Below, piece after piece: positions 1-8,436 of a DNA stretch of 53,097 bases; within the stretch, counting starts at the first letter, position 1; each line of letters begins with the position of its first letter. Source of the DNA: an uncultured Bacteroidaceae bacterium. Its GTDB lineage: Bacteria > Bacteroidota > Bacteroidia > Bacteroidales > Bacteroidaceae. The notes under the pieces are model-generated. The model did no database searches, had not been told where the DNA came from, and saw only the letters and a program-made list of their open reading frames with translations. The stretch lies in assembly GCA_905234735.1 (NCBI GenBank), contig CAJOJA010000017.1:1-53097 (forward strand). The letters run 5' to 3'. The position numbers and the translations under genes were made by a program.

Positions 1-1436
1 AGGTTGTCGTAGGAGATATTGATATACCGCCCGACTTGCACAACGGTTATTGTCTGCGTAGTATTTCCCACGGAAACAGCTATGCTACCCGTACGTTCGC
101 CCTTGCCGGGGTTGGCATCTACTGTAACCATCAACGTTTCCTCTCCTGACCCGCTTTGAGGGGAAAGATGAATCCAAGAGGTAGCCGTACTGGCCGTCCA
201 TTGACCATCGGTATTGATGGTCAGTGACTGGTTACCGCCCGTATTCGGGAAGTCCATCTGACTGTCCAAATTGCCAAAGGTCTTTCCGTCTTGTGTCACC
301 GATACTGTTTTGTTTCCCGAGAAGCCGTCACGCCCGATGACAATGTTGCCAGACCGCGGCGTGGTATTCGGGTTATCCTGTGACGTAACCGTCAATGTGG
401 TCGTGCCCTTGCCTCCACTGGTTGGGGTCACGTCCAGCCAGTCGGGCTTGCTGACGACAGACCAACTGGTGTTTGTCTCGAAAGTGAAAGTTCTTTCGTC
501 TATTGTGGACTTCATTCCGATGGAATTTGTAGAAACTTTGTACTGGACACCCTCCTGATATACCGGAATGGCTACTTTCTTGATTGTTCCGATGTAGATA
601 TATATATATCCACTGCGGCCATCTTCAGAGTTGTTGGCTGATACAACAATATCAACGGAAGATTCTGTATATGTTCCAGATATCCATGAATCGGAACTTT
701 TCGTTGCCGTCCAAGAAGCCTCCGCTTCAACCGTGACCATTTGTTCTCCACCATCAGGACCAAAGGAAACCTGCTCCTCGCTGACGGTCACTCCCGCCTC
801 AGCCTGAACTACGGAGATGGTTGAAACGGCTGTTGTCGTTCCCTTTCGTTTCAGGTAAATGGTGGCACTGCGCGTAGTGTCAAGATTTTCCTCTGCCGTG
901 ATACGGAGCTGATTGTTTTCAGCCTTCGAGGTTGTAACCCAAGTCTCTGATGCCTCCGCTGTCCACTCTACATTGGAAGAAACCGTCACCGTCTTGCTCT
1001 CACCAGATGGAATAAAACTCATCGCGGTTTCAGAAGGCGTGATATATACGTCTGCCGCAGGCTGGCTGATGCGGATGGTCTTCCTGTACTGGTAGTCAGA
1101 TGCCGTGGAAGCAAAGGTCAGCAAGGCTGCACGGCTTTCGTCGACCGATGCGTTCTCAGAGGCAGTTAGCGTGATGGTCACCATTCCATTGCCCTTAGTG
1201 GCTGAGGCTGATAGCCAGTTAGGCAGCCCCGTGAGTTCCCAGGGGGTGTTCTGACTATTGATGGTAATTGTCTGTGCACCCCCCTTGCTTTCGTAGTATA
1301 AGCTGCTTGCTGTAATATAGAGCTGACGCTGAACGAGGGATAGCTGTACGTCTTCCGATTCATAGATATAGTCCTCGACACAGCCGGAAATAAGTAGTGA
1401 GAATGTGAGGAAGAGGAAAATATGTTTTGCTTTCAT
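1..1436 (-). CDS. BACON-repeat surface lipoprotein (3' part beyond window)
   Basis: The frame is open from an ATG at 1436 to the window edge (478 codons, no stop), so the C-terminus is missing. It starts with a lipoprotein signal whose lipobox is LISGC, Cys19. The rest is a chain of about five Ser/Thr-rich beta-sandwich repeats of some 85-90 residues. These repeat the pattern 'W.V....W....P..G.G...(V/I)TV..N......R.G.I.(V/I)', the BACON/Ig-like pattern of Bacteroidetes. BACON domains are usually exported and are thought to bind carbohydrate or mucin, or to act as spacers. No catalytic domain is visible in the part seen. It is the last visible gene of a minus-strand operon, 12 bases after the PEGA protein. 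Target and role are unknown; surface location is inferred from the lipobox. Confidence 0.85.
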   Translation of the reverse strand, partial: MKAKHIFLFLTFSLLISGCVEDYIYESEDVQLSLVQRQLYITASSLYYESKGGAQTITINSQNTPWELTGLPNWLSASATKGNGMVTITLTASENASVDESRAALLTFASTASDYQYRKTIRISQPAADVYITPSETAMSFIPSGESKTVTVSSNVEWTAEASETWVTTSKAENNQLRITAEENLDTTRSATIYLKRKGTTTAVSTISVVQAEAGVTVSEEQVSFGPDGGEQMVTVEAEASWTATKSSDSWISGTYTESSVDIVVSANNSEDGRSGYIYIYIGTIKKVAIPVYQEGVQYKVSTNSIGMKSTIDERTFTFETNTSWSVVSKPDWLDVTPTSGGKGTTTLTVTSQDNPNTTPRSGNIVIGRDGFSGNKTVSVTQDGKTFGNLDSQMDFPNTGGNQSLTINTDGQWTASTATSWIHLSPQSGSGEETLMVTVDANPGKGERTGSIAVSVGNTTQTITVVQVGRYINISYDN

Positions 1437-1448
1437 ATTTGTGCCGTG

Positions 1449-3467
1449 TTAAAAATAAAAGTAAATGCCGACTCGCACACCGGCTCCCGTGCCCCACTTC
1501 TTGACTTTTGAAGAAAGAGAGGAAAGCTGGGAGAACACTTCTCCTTTCTTTATGGCAAACTGTCCCTCTGGAGCCAGCGTGACACCGAGGAAGGAAGTCA
1601 GGGCGTAGTCAACACGCGCTCCTACGGTGGCAGCCCAAGCCGTCGCATCAATATATGGGGTATCGGTGTAGATATATACCATGCCCACCTGTGGGGTGAT
1701 GCGCAATCGGGTGCCGATGACAATGCCATAGCCCACCTTGCCACCAAAACAGGAAACTTTTACCTCCTGACTTTTGGAAGGCTCTCCTGAATTGTCCGTA
1801 TAATTAAGGTAGAACGTTTCCTTCTGTAACCCCATGTTGTAGAATCCTTCTATATTTATATTATAGAGGTAGGCTCCGATATGCCCGCCATAGGCCATGA
1901 ACGTTCCAGCCTGCATACTGCCCTGTATGTACCCACTGATGGGGCGCTGGTACTGGCGTTTGAGGCGCAGCGTCTGTTCGGGGTCGGAACTGCGCAGCAT
2001 GGTTCGCTGGTGGTAGGTCTGGTACTTGCGGCGTGTCAGTCGCAGGTCGTATTCACCCGAAGCTCCCTCGAAACTGTAGGGGGTCATGCCCTTGTCCTCG
2101 CCGTTGAGTGTGAGCCGGGCATGTGGTTGGCTGTTGATGGTGAAGCGGGCAAAGTCGCGCAACTCAAAACCAGCCTTCGTGGTACTGTTCTCCTTCACCT
2201 CCACCTGCTGCTCCTCGGTTTTGTAGTTGTCCAACATTACCTTGATGCGATGCTGGCCGATGATGACGTCCTTCAGGTTGGCGGGCGAGATTCCCTTCTC
2301 CGTCCCATCGAGGAAAATGCGGGCACCGGCCGGTTGGGTGGTCACGTAGACGGAACCCGTGATGGGAACGGGAGCTGGCAACAGGAAGGTCTCCTCCTGG
2401 TCGGGCTTCACGACAATCTGGCGGGTTGTGGGCTGGTGATTGGCATGCCGGCATTCGACCGTGTAGGTTCCTGCCTTCAGGGGACCGCTCCACGTGCCCA
2501 TACCCCTGCGCGTGTTATCGATATAGATGTCGGCCTCTGCATCTCCGTCGACCTTCAAGGTGGTATTGGCAAAGTCCGACTCCAGCCGGGGGGCCAGTTT
2601 GGTAACCTCTCCCTTTCGGATGCTGAAGGTTTCGTAGTAGGTCTTGTACAGTTCGCCGGCGGAAATCATCAACTGGTATCCTTCGCGTGCCTCCCAGCGG
2701 TCGTTGGACTTGTAGGGGACAGAGCCCAGGGGCTTATTGTCGACGTAGATTTTCGCACCGGCTATGCCGTACGTGTCCTGTATCTCCAGCCACCCGAAGT
2801 TAGGCTTCAGGGTCACGTTCTCCACATAGTTGTCGCTGCCGTTGGTCAGCACAATCTCACCCTCGCACGTTTCGTAGTTCTCGGCAACAACCTCATACTG
2901 GTAGATGCCGACCTCCTTCAGCTGGTCGATGCTGCCAGAGGCATCCACCGTGCCCCAAAGCTCATACTCGCCCTCCGCGCCCTTGGTTTTGACCTTGACA
3001 AGGGCACCCTCGTTGGCCGGAGTCACCCTGAACTGCATGACGCGCCGTTCCACGTTGGGGGTATGGACAATCAGTTTCAGCACATAGGTACTGCCCGCCT
3101 CGATGGTTTCGGGCAGGCTGAACTTGACTGTGGTGTAGCCGTCCCGGCTGATGGTGGCACGCCTGGCATTCCGCTGCACGTAGACCCACAGTTCTCCCAG
3201 GTCGTCCTTCACCTCGTCGAAGCTGTTCATGTTGCCGAAATCGAAGTGGAACTTACCGATGTCGTCGTTCTCGATGTCGGATGTCACCTTGATGATGGCA
3301 TACCGGTCGCCGTTGCTGTCCGTCTTCCCCTTCTCGCCTCGTGCTGTCATGTCGAACGCGTTCTTGTGGAAGTCGGCCACTTCGAACTTCAGGCGTTGCT
3401 GCGCTCTGCCCGGGAGCAGGGGCAAGACAAGGAGAAAGAGCAGACAGAAGAGTTGTTGTTTTCCCAT
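1449..3467 (-). CDS. PEGA-repeat protein with C-terminal beta-barrel
   Basis: 672 residues. A signal peptide spans residues 1-22. Residues ~25-150 are a beta-rich N-terminal domain. At least four PEGA-type repeats follow (about 225-293, 301-363, 370-435, 439-503), with the typical cores 'GA.IYVDNKPLG', 'DIYIDNTRRG', 'GARIFLDGTEKG' and 'ARLTLNGEDKG'. Residues ~511-672 look like an outer-membrane barrel: alternating hydrophobic strands and a terminal aromatic 'YFYF'. PEGA domains are extracytoplasmic and are often fused to S-layer or envelope proteins; no enzymatic motif is seen. It lies 16 bases after the LPP20-like gene and 12 bases before the BACON lipoprotein, so the three are probably one envelope-associated operon. 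The function is unknown. The long plus-strand open frame opposite it looks like a codon-bias shadow. Confidence 0.85.
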   Translation of the reverse strand: MGKQQLFCLLFLLVLPLLPGRAQQRLKFEVADFHKNAFDMTARGEKGKTDSNGDRYAIIKVTSDIENDDIGKFHFDFGNMNSFDEVKDDLGELWVYVQRNARRATISRDGYTTVKFSLPETIEAGSTYVLKLIVHTPNVERRVMQFRVTPANEGALVKVKTKGAEGEYELWGTVDASGSIDQLKEVGIYQYEVVAENYETCEGEIVLTNGSDNYVENVTLKPNFGWLEIQDTYGIAGAKIYVDNKPLGSVPYKSNDRWEAREGYQLMISAGELYKTYYETFSIRKGEVTKLAPRLESDFANTTLKVDGDAEADIYIDNTRRGMGTWSGPLKAGTYTVECRHANHQPTTRQIVVKPDQEETFLLPAPVPITGSVYVTTQPAGARIFLDGTEKGISPANLKDVIIGQHRIKVMLDNYKTEEQQVEVKENSTTKAGFELRDFARFTINSQPHARLTLNGEDKGMTPYSFEGASGEYDLRLTRRKYQTYHQRTMLRSSDPEQTLRLKRQYQRPISGYIQGSMQAGTFMAYGGHIGAYLYNINIEGFYNMGLQKETFYLNYTDNSGEPSKSQEVKVSCFGGKVGYGIVIGTRLRITPQVGMVYIYTDTPYIDATAWAATVGARVDYALTSFLGVTLAPEGQFAIKKGEVFSQLSSLSSKVKKWGTGAGVRVGIYFYF

Positions 3468-3483
3468 ATTGTATTATGAATGA

Positions 3484-5400
3484 TTAGTTACCATAGAAGT
3501 GACCCGAGTGGAAGAGCGAATCGAGGGGAACCTCACGGGGTTGCCAGGCACGTACCTTGATTTGGGGGAGAGTGCGGTCTGTGAGGTCCGTAAGCAGGTA
3601 AAGATAACCTACGTCGCTATAGGTGGAGGAGCTGTACTCCTGCCCTATCTGGATGCCGAACACCTCGCGGTCCCTGAATTTCTCCAGATGCTGGATGTCG
3701 TTGCGCGAGAAACGCAGGTTGATGAACTCGTTGCGGTCGAAACAGCGGCGCAGATTCCTCAGGTAGGTGTCCTTGTCGTAGCGGTTGTAGCGGATTATCG
3801 CCTGTCCGGCGAGCGACACGGGAAGTTCTCGATTACTGCTGAGACCACCGTTGCCCGCAGCCTTGCGGACGACGTTGCCCACGATGATGACGGCATCGTC
3901 GGAGAAAATCTGGCGGATGTAGACGGAGTCCTTCATACAGTAGGCCGTCTTGTAGTTCTCCAGGAACTCCATCAGCAGTTCCTTGGTCTGGTTGTTCCAG
4001 CCCGGATGTTTGCAGAGGATGTCGTTCGTGGCTGTCTGTCCCAGACCGAAGGTGACATTCTCTATCTTCTTCTCCGCGTTGAAAGTGAACACCACGTCTT
4101 CCACAAATGTCAGCTTGCGGCCGCGGCTGTTGTAGGTAAGCGACATTTGCAGGCCGCGGGCCACAACGCGCCCGTCCTCTGCTCCCTTGAAAAGAGTGAT
4201 GTCGGGGGTTCCCATCACACGTGCCGCCCCCATCTTCAGCAATGCACGATAGCGAGGCAGACCGCCGTCTATGGTGAAGTACCTATCCACGGAACCAAGG
4301 CTGCGTGTACGGGCGGCCTCCACCACCTTGGCCATAATCTCGGCATAGTCTTCAGTCTGTGTCTGCACCTGGCTCACGTCTGGAGTCAGGTGCATGCCCG
4401 GCTGCTCTTGGGGGGGAGTGACTTCATCGGTTGATGCAGCGGCTGCGGAGGCGTTTTCGTGCACTCCCTGGTTCACCGTCATATCGCTGGCATCGTTTCG
4501 TACGGGTTTGCTCCCGGCCTTAGCCTCCACCTTGACACCGGCTTCGGGGAAGACCTTTTTCGTGATGACATTGAGCACGCTCTCCAACTCTGTATCACCT
4601 CGTGCTTGCTGTTTGTATTCGTATTCGATGTTCAGGTTCAGCACCTGCCTATTCTCGTAGCCCTCTGCCATCTCCAGGGAACCGTGTCCGTTCTTCACAC
4701 TGCTGCTGCAGTTGTCGTTGCGGCCATCGTTGTAGGTAAATTCCAGACTCGACATAGGCTCATCACTGTAGTAGAAACGCAGCCTCACGTTCGCCTCGTC
4801 CCTCTCTTCGAACTCAACACGAATGGCTCGGAGAATCTGGCGTATCTTGGCAGGCAGTGTGTTCACCAGGATGGCTCCGTCCTCACCTCTTACCTCGTTG
4901 GGGTATTGCAGGGAACGGATGAGCGAATAGGCATGGTAGTAGTACTCCAGGGCCATGTCTATCTGCCTTCGACCCAGGCATTCGTCGCCCATCCTCACCA
5001 TGTCCCTGGCACGCTCGATACGTCCTTCGAAGATGCGCTGCAACTCCGTTCGCTTGATATACCGACACACGCGCACGTCGGGTTCCTTGCCCGACTCCAG
5101 CGAACGTGTATTCGTAAGTGTGGCCTGGGCGTAGGTCTTCACACAATTCAGCACACGCGACTTGTGGTCGACGCTACCACGAGTGGATACTTCCTCGTCT
5201 ATCTCTACGAAGTCGGAAGAAACAGAAGTGGCAATCTGGCTGACAAGGGCTGCCAATGCCGCCTTGTCGGCTTCATCCAGAGTTGCGCCCTGCCCCACGC
5301 CATAGTAATACTCATCAGAGTTTGTTACCTGGTCCCAGTTATCGGCGTATGCCATAAATGGGATGATTGTAAGAAGTATATACAGTATGTGTTTGCGCAT
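3484..5400 (-). CDS. LPP20-domain-like exported protein
   Basis: 638 residues. The signal peptide covers roughly residues 1-19. Residues ~25-140 match the LPP20 pattern: 'YYGVGQGATLDEADKAAL' followed by a Val/Ser-rich strand, as in envelope lipoproteins that relate to LpoB or Helicobacter Lpp20. No lipid-attachment Cys is visible at the signal end. A helical stretch (~135-175, 'ALEYYYHAYSLIRSLQ') resembles a TPR-like hairpin. The middle is a low-complexity linker (~300-360). The C-terminal ~270 residues form a conserved-looking alpha/beta domain I cannot name. It is the first gene of the LPP20-PEGA-BACON operon. The best promoter candidate, at 5819-5826, would give a leader of about 410 bases. 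Confidence 0.75.
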   Translation of the reverse strand: MRKHILYILLTIIPFMAYADNWDQVTNSDEYYYGVGQGATLDEADKAALAALVSQIATSVSSDFVEIDEEVSTRGSVDHKSRVLNCVKTYAQATLTNTRSLESGKEPDVRVCRYIKRTELQRIFEGRIERARDMVRMGDECLGRRQIDMALEYYYHAYSLIRSLQYPNEVRGEDGAILVNTLPAKIRQILRAIRVEFEERDEANVRLRFYYSDEPMSSLEFTYNDGRNDNCSSSVKNGHGSLEMAEGYENRQVLNLNIEYEYKQQARGDTELESVLNVITKKVFPEAGVKVEAKAGSKPVRNDASDMTVNQGVHENASAAAASTDEVTPPQEQPGMHLTPDVSQVQTQTEDYAEIMAKVVEAARTRSLGSVDRYFTIDGGLPRYRALLKMGAARVMGTPDITLFKGAEDGRVVARGLQMSLTYNSRGRKLTFVEDVVFTFNAEKKIENVTFGLGQTATNDILCKHPGWNNQTKELLMEFLENYKTAYCMKDSVYIRQIFSDDAVIIVGNVVRKAAGNGGLSSNRELPVSLAGQAIIRYNRYDKDTYLRNLRRCFDRNEFINLRFSRNDIQHLEKFRDREVFGIQIGQEYSSSTYSDVGYLYLLTDLTDRTLPQIKVRAWQPREVPLDSLFHSGHFYGN

Positions 5401-5826
5401 CGTGAGCGTATGGCCAAAGCCTTAGTCTTTGCCTCGCGACTCCCCTGCAAGACGGTTCCTGATATGGTTGGCGACTACATACAAAAAAGCGTGAGAGTCA
5501 GTCTTGTTGCTCATCTCACGTGTGAAAGCTCTGGCATTGCTTAGTAGTCGAGATAAGCAACACCGATACCCACGCCGATATGTAAACCCCTATATAATAT
5601 AGGAATATATACATATCCATGGGCGTCTTTGTTGCTTCGTTTTTGACTACTGTTTGTGGAACTGCCAGATTCTCACACATCAAGAACAAAGCGTCAAGTA
5701 CGCCTTTCCATATATAGCGACTCTCGTCCCACCCTTGCGGCGCAGGCTGTCTCGGCGATTAGGCGATGCAGAGCGCGTCTGCGGTGCAAAATCAGCACAA
5801 AACATCAAGAGTCAGGGGCAAAGGTA
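5401..5826 (-). promoter_or_regulatory. Long 5' leader and candidate promoter of the surface operon
   Basis: The only good TAnnTTTG element between the operon start and the rplI terminator is TACCTTTG at 5819-5826 on the minus strand; its -33 region is weak. If used, the message has a leader of about 410 bases with no convincing gene in it. The leader holds short dyads, for example a near-perfect palindrome around 5590-5604 (CCTATAT/ATATAGG). No known riboswitch was recognised. A closer promoter with a non-consensus element is possible. Confidence 0.4.
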
Positions 5827-5888
5827 ATAAAAAATTTGAAGAGGGAAAAGGAATGAGGGAAGATTTTTTCATCGAAAGACGCCAATCG

Positions 5889-6030
5889 GCCAAAACCCTA
5901 ACATAGGTTTATTTGGCAAAAAGAAATATCATAGGAGATATTATTCGGCAACAATCTGTATATCAATGATATAATGAGCAAAAATGATATTATGATATTT
6001 GAAATGGGCAAAAAATCATAATACGATATT
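5889..6030. repeat. Cluster of AT-rich dyads
   Basis: Several short inverted repeats lie together: GCCAAA/TTTGGC at 5889-5917, AATATC/GATATT at 5925-5942, a 15-base palindrome of TATATCA and TGATATA around one A at 5959-5973, and ATGATAT/ATCAT elements to about 6030. They sit upstream of the candidate surface-operon promoter and downstream of the rplI terminator. They could be regulator sites. No gene is seen here. Confidence 0.45.
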
Positions 6031-6057
6031 CGTAAAACTCGGTGGGGGGCACAGAAA

Positions 6058-6091
6058 AGGCCCGATTCCCCACGATGAGGGAATCGGGCCT
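6058..6091 (-). terminator. Terminator of rpsF-rpsR-rplI
   Basis: A perfect 13-base stem (6058-6070 with 6079-6091, AGGCCCGATTCCC) has an 8-base loop. On the minus strand it is followed by TTTTCTGT. It lies 26 bases after the rplI stop. Confidence 0.9.
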
Positions 6092-6116
6092 ACAATTATG
6101 AGATGTCAGATTTCTT

Positions 6117-6656
6117 TTACTCCTCGGCAGCTGCCTCCTCGGCCTCTTCGGCGGCGGGAGCCTCGACGGCAGCGGGGGCTTCCTCAACGGCGGGAGCCTC
6201 TTCCACTACGGGAGCACCCTCGGCGATGACGGTGAAGGGAACCTCGGCGCTAACCTCCTTGTGGAGCTTGACAATGGCAACGTAGTCGCCTACGGTCTTC
6301 ACGTCCTTGACAACGATCTTCTTGCGGTCGATGTCGAAGCCCAGCTTTGCGAGCTCGTCGGCAATCTGCAGGGAGTTGACACTGCCGTAGATGACGCCCG
6401 AGTTGCTGACCTTGGTGCTGATGGTCAGGGCCACGCCTGCCAGCTTGTCGGCAACGGCCTGAGCCTCGGCCTTGATCTTGGCCAGCTTGACGGCCTGCTG
6501 ACGCAGGTTCTCGGCCAGTACCTTCTTGGCGCTATCACTGGCAATGACGGCCTTGCCCATGGGGATAAGATAGTTACGTCCGTAACCAGACTTCACATTC
6601 ACGATATCGTTCTTGTAACCCAAGCCGATAACATCTTCTTTCAGAATAATTTCCAT
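6117..6656 (-). CDS. rplI: 50S ribosomal protein L9
   Basis: 179 residues. The N-terminal domain begins MEIILKEDVIGLGYKND and contains the conserved 'GYGRNYLIP' segment that binds 23S rRNA near the L1 stalk. The connecting helix is rich in Ala/Lys/Glu ('AVKLAKIKAEAQAVADKLAG'), and the C-terminal domain ends near residue 150 with 'V.L..EV.AE....VI'. L9 is normally about 148-150 residues; here an extra ~28-residue tail of Glu, Ala and Pro repeats follows. The tail is acidic and low-complexity, probably disordered. The gene lies 18 bases after rpsR and is the last of the operon, directly before a strong terminator. Confidence 0.97.
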   Translation of the reverse strand: MEIILKEDVIGLGYKNDIVNVKSGYGRNYLIPMGKAVIASDSAKKVLAENLRQQAVKLAKIKAEAQAVADKLAGVALTISTKVSNSGVIYGSVNSLQIADELAKLGFDIDRKKIVVKDVKTVGDYVAIVKLHKEVSAEVPFTVIAEGAPVVEEAPAVEEAPAAVEAPAAEEAEEAAAEE

Positions 6657-6674
6657 ATCTTACCTCCTTGTTTA

Positions 6675-6944
6675 TTATTTCATCATGTCGGTTACGAAGG
6701 GCAGCAATGCCAGGTGGCGGGCGCGCTTAACGGCCTGAGCCACGCGACGCTGGTACTTCAGCGAGGTGCCTGTGATGCGGCGGGGCAGGATTTTGCCTTG
6801 CTCGTTCAGGAACTTCTTCAGGAATTCGGGATCCTTGTAGTCGATGTACTTGATACCGCTCTTCTTGAAACGGCAATACTTCTTACGCTTCGTGTCGATA
6901 GCAGGAGCGTTCAAGTAACGGATTTCAGATGATTGCTGTGCCAT
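6675..6944 (-). CDS. rpsR: 30S ribosomal protein S18
   Basis: 89 residues, a normal length. The core '[17 protein letters not shown]', then '[17 protein letters not shown]' and '[13 protein letters not shown]', is diagnostic for S18, which packs against S6 on the platform of the 30S subunit. The gene starts only 2 bases after the rpsF stop, consistent with translational coupling of this S6-S18 pair. Confidence 0.98.
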   Translation of the reverse strand: MAQQSSEIRYLNAPAIDTKRKKYCRFKKSGIKYIDYKDPEFLKKFLNEQGKILPRRITGTSLKYQRRVAQAVKRARHLALLPFVTDMMK

Positions 6945-6946
6945 GA

Positions 6947-7288
6947 TTAAGCCTCCTCCTTTTTAGTTTTGTTTCTTCTCTTCTCAGCATACTCGGCGGC
7001 ATACTTCTCGTTCTTGATAGTCAGGAAGCGGATGACTCTCTCCTCGCGACGGAAGTTTACTTCCAACTTCTTGATGAGTTCGGGCTGAGCCTTGAACTCA
7101 AACATCACATAGAATCCCGTAGACTTCTTCTGGATAGGATAAGCCAACTTCTTCAGGCCCCACAACTCTTCGTTGAGCATCTCTGCACCATTGTCGGTGA
7201 GCAGGCCCTTGAACTTGTTTACCGTTTCCTTCATCTGTTCATCAGACAAAACGGGAGTCAAAATGAAAACGGTTTCGTACTGGTTCAT
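6947..7288 (-). CDS. rpsF: 30S ribosomal protein S6
   Basis: 113 residues. It begins [15 protein letters not shown], the usual S6 start, and contains '[21 protein letters not shown]' in pieces typical of the family, ending in a basic tail. S6 forms a heterodimer with S18 on the 30S platform. First gene of the rpsF-rpsR-rplI operon; the promoter is at 7337-7367, giving a leader of about 40 bases. Confidence 0.98.
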   Translation of the reverse strand: MNQYETVFILTPVLSDEQMKETVNKFKGLLTDNGAEMLNEELWGLKKLAYPIQKKSTGFYVMFEFKAQPELIKKLEVNFRREERVIRFLTIKNEKYAAEYAEKRRNKTKKEEA

Positions 7289-7336
7289 AATACGTTTTTG
7301 TTAATTAAATAATAGTATTTTTTGCATAAAGCGGTG

Positions 7337-7367
7337 CAAAGGTACTGCTTTTCCACGACATTTCCAA
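7337..7367 (-). promoter_or_regulatory. Promoter of rpsF operon
   Basis: On the minus strand TTG (7365-7367), 20 bases, then TACCTTTG (7337-7344). This matches the Bacteroidetes primary-sigma promoter. Confidence 0.8.
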
Positions 7368-7477
7368 GAAAATGCAGGTATATATTTATTTTCTCTTGGA
7401 ATTATTTCGCCGTCTCATTTTTTTTGTGTTACTTTGTAGCTGAATAACGTGATTACAAAAACAAATACGATATTATC

Positions 7478-7642
7478 ATGAAGAAGTACCTTGGAATCCT
7501 GCTCATCGTGTTGGGCGCTCTGGTGTTGCTAATCAGCTATTTTGCACAGTTGGTTGACTACAATCCCGTTCAGTTTACGGGTCTCGGCCTGATTATTGCA
7601 GGCCTCATTGCCCACATCGTCCTCACGAAACGGACGAAATAA
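7478..7642 (+). CDS. Small two-helix membrane protein (54 residues)
   Basis: ATG at 7478, stop at 7640-7642. The product begins MKKYLGILLIVLGALVLLIS and has a second hydrophobic stretch in residues ~33-48 ('FTGLGLIIAGLIAHIVL'), ending in the basic TKRTK. Two transmembrane helices joined by a short loop ('AQLVDYNPVQ') are predicted. There is no recognised catalytic motif and I cannot name a function. It is divergent from rpsF and ends 18 bases before a strong terminator shared with the convergent response-regulator gene. A TACTTTG element near 7432-7438 may be its -7 region. Codon use looks normal and the hydrophobic pattern is regular, so it is probably a real gene. Confidence 0.75.
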   Translation: MKKYLGILLIVLGALVLLISYFAQLVDYNPVQFTGLGLIIAGLIAHIVLTKRTK

Positions 7643-7660
7643 GACAGCAGCGGAAAAAGT

Positions 7661-7697
7661 CGGGGCCGTAGTTTCAGTACTGCGGCCCCGTTTTTTT
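7661..7697. terminator. Bidirectional terminator
   Basis: An 11-base stem (7661-7671 with 7680-7690, CGGGGCCG core, one G-T pair) has an 8-base loop. T7 follows on the plus strand, and ACTTTTTCC follows on the minus strand. It separates the small membrane gene from the convergent rprY-like gene. Confidence 0.88.
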
Positions 7698-8407
7698 CAC
7701 TCCTTCGCGATGACACCGTTGGGTACTATCAGTTTGTAGCCCCGACCGTGTACGTTGTTGATTTCCAGCGAGGGGTCGGCCTTCAGATGCTTGCGCAGCT
7801 TGGTGATGTAGACATCCATGGAGCGGGCATTGAAGTAGTTGTCGTCTATCCAGATGGTCTTCAGTGCCAGTTCGCGCAGCAGGACGTCATTGGCGTGGGC
7901 ACAGAGCAGACCCAGCAGCTCGCTCTCCTTGGTGGTCAGTTTCTCCTGCTCATTGCCGAAGAATAGGATTTGGCGCTGGGTGTCAAATACGAACTTGCCC
8001 AGGACGTACTGCGTGGCGTTCTGCACCTTGGGCCCTTTGACACGACGCAGGATGGCCTCCATGCGGAATACGAGTTCGTCCATCGAGAAGGGTTTCGTCA
8101 GATAGTCGTCGGCTCCGATGCGGAATCCCTCGAAGATGTCCTCCTTCAGGTTCTTTGCCGTCAAGAAGATGATGGGCACGTCGGCGTTCATGGCACGGAT
8201 CTCCTGCGCCAGCGTGAAGCCGTCCTTCTTGGGCATCATAACGTCGAGCACGCACATATCGAAGTGGCTCGTAGCGAATGCCTTGTAACCGGCTTCGCCA
8301 TCCAGGTACAACTCGGCCTCGTAGCCCTTGGCCTGCAGATACTCTCTCAGCAACATGCCCAGACTCTCGTCGTCCTCGCATAGCAGAATGTGTTGTTTCG
8401 TTTCCAT
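7697..8407 (-). CDS. rprY: OmpR-family response regulator, RprY-like
   Basis: 236 residues from the ATG at 8407; a TTG two codons upstream also exists but is less likely. The receiver domain (~5-120) has the acidic pair D12/D13, phospho-acceptor D55 in 'CVLDVMMPKKDGF', the conserved Thr in 'IFLTAKN' and Lys in 'DYLTKPF'. The C-terminal winged helix (~135-232) has 'LTTKESELLGLLC' and 'RSMDVYITKLRKHL', the OmpR/PhoB DNA-binding fold. It lies 29 bases downstream of its sensor kinase. In Bacteroides fragilis the RprX/RprY pair affects tetracycline resistance, and in Porphyromonas RprY has been linked to stress and redox genes. The targets here are unknown. Confidence 0.9.
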   Translation of the reverse strand: METKQHILLCEDDESLGMLLREYLQAKGYEAELYLDGEAGYKAFATSHFDMCVLDVMMPKKDGFTLAQEIRAMNADVPIIFLTAKNLKEDIFEGFRIGADDYLTKPFSMDELVFRMEAILRRVKGPKVQNATQYVLGKFVFDTQRQILFFGNEQEKLTTKESELLGLLCAHANDVLLRELALKTIWIDDNYFNARSMDVYITKLRKHLKADPSLEINNVHGRGYKLIVPNGVIAKE

Positions 8408-8436
8408 AGTCAATATAGTGTATAATGTAAAATGAA

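Noticed and set aside
1881..3479. Long plus-strand open frame opposite the PEGA gene (532 codons)
   Set aside because: It mirrors a well-supported minus-strand gene with signal peptide and repeats, and its product has no domain pattern. GC-rich codon bias explains the lack of stops.
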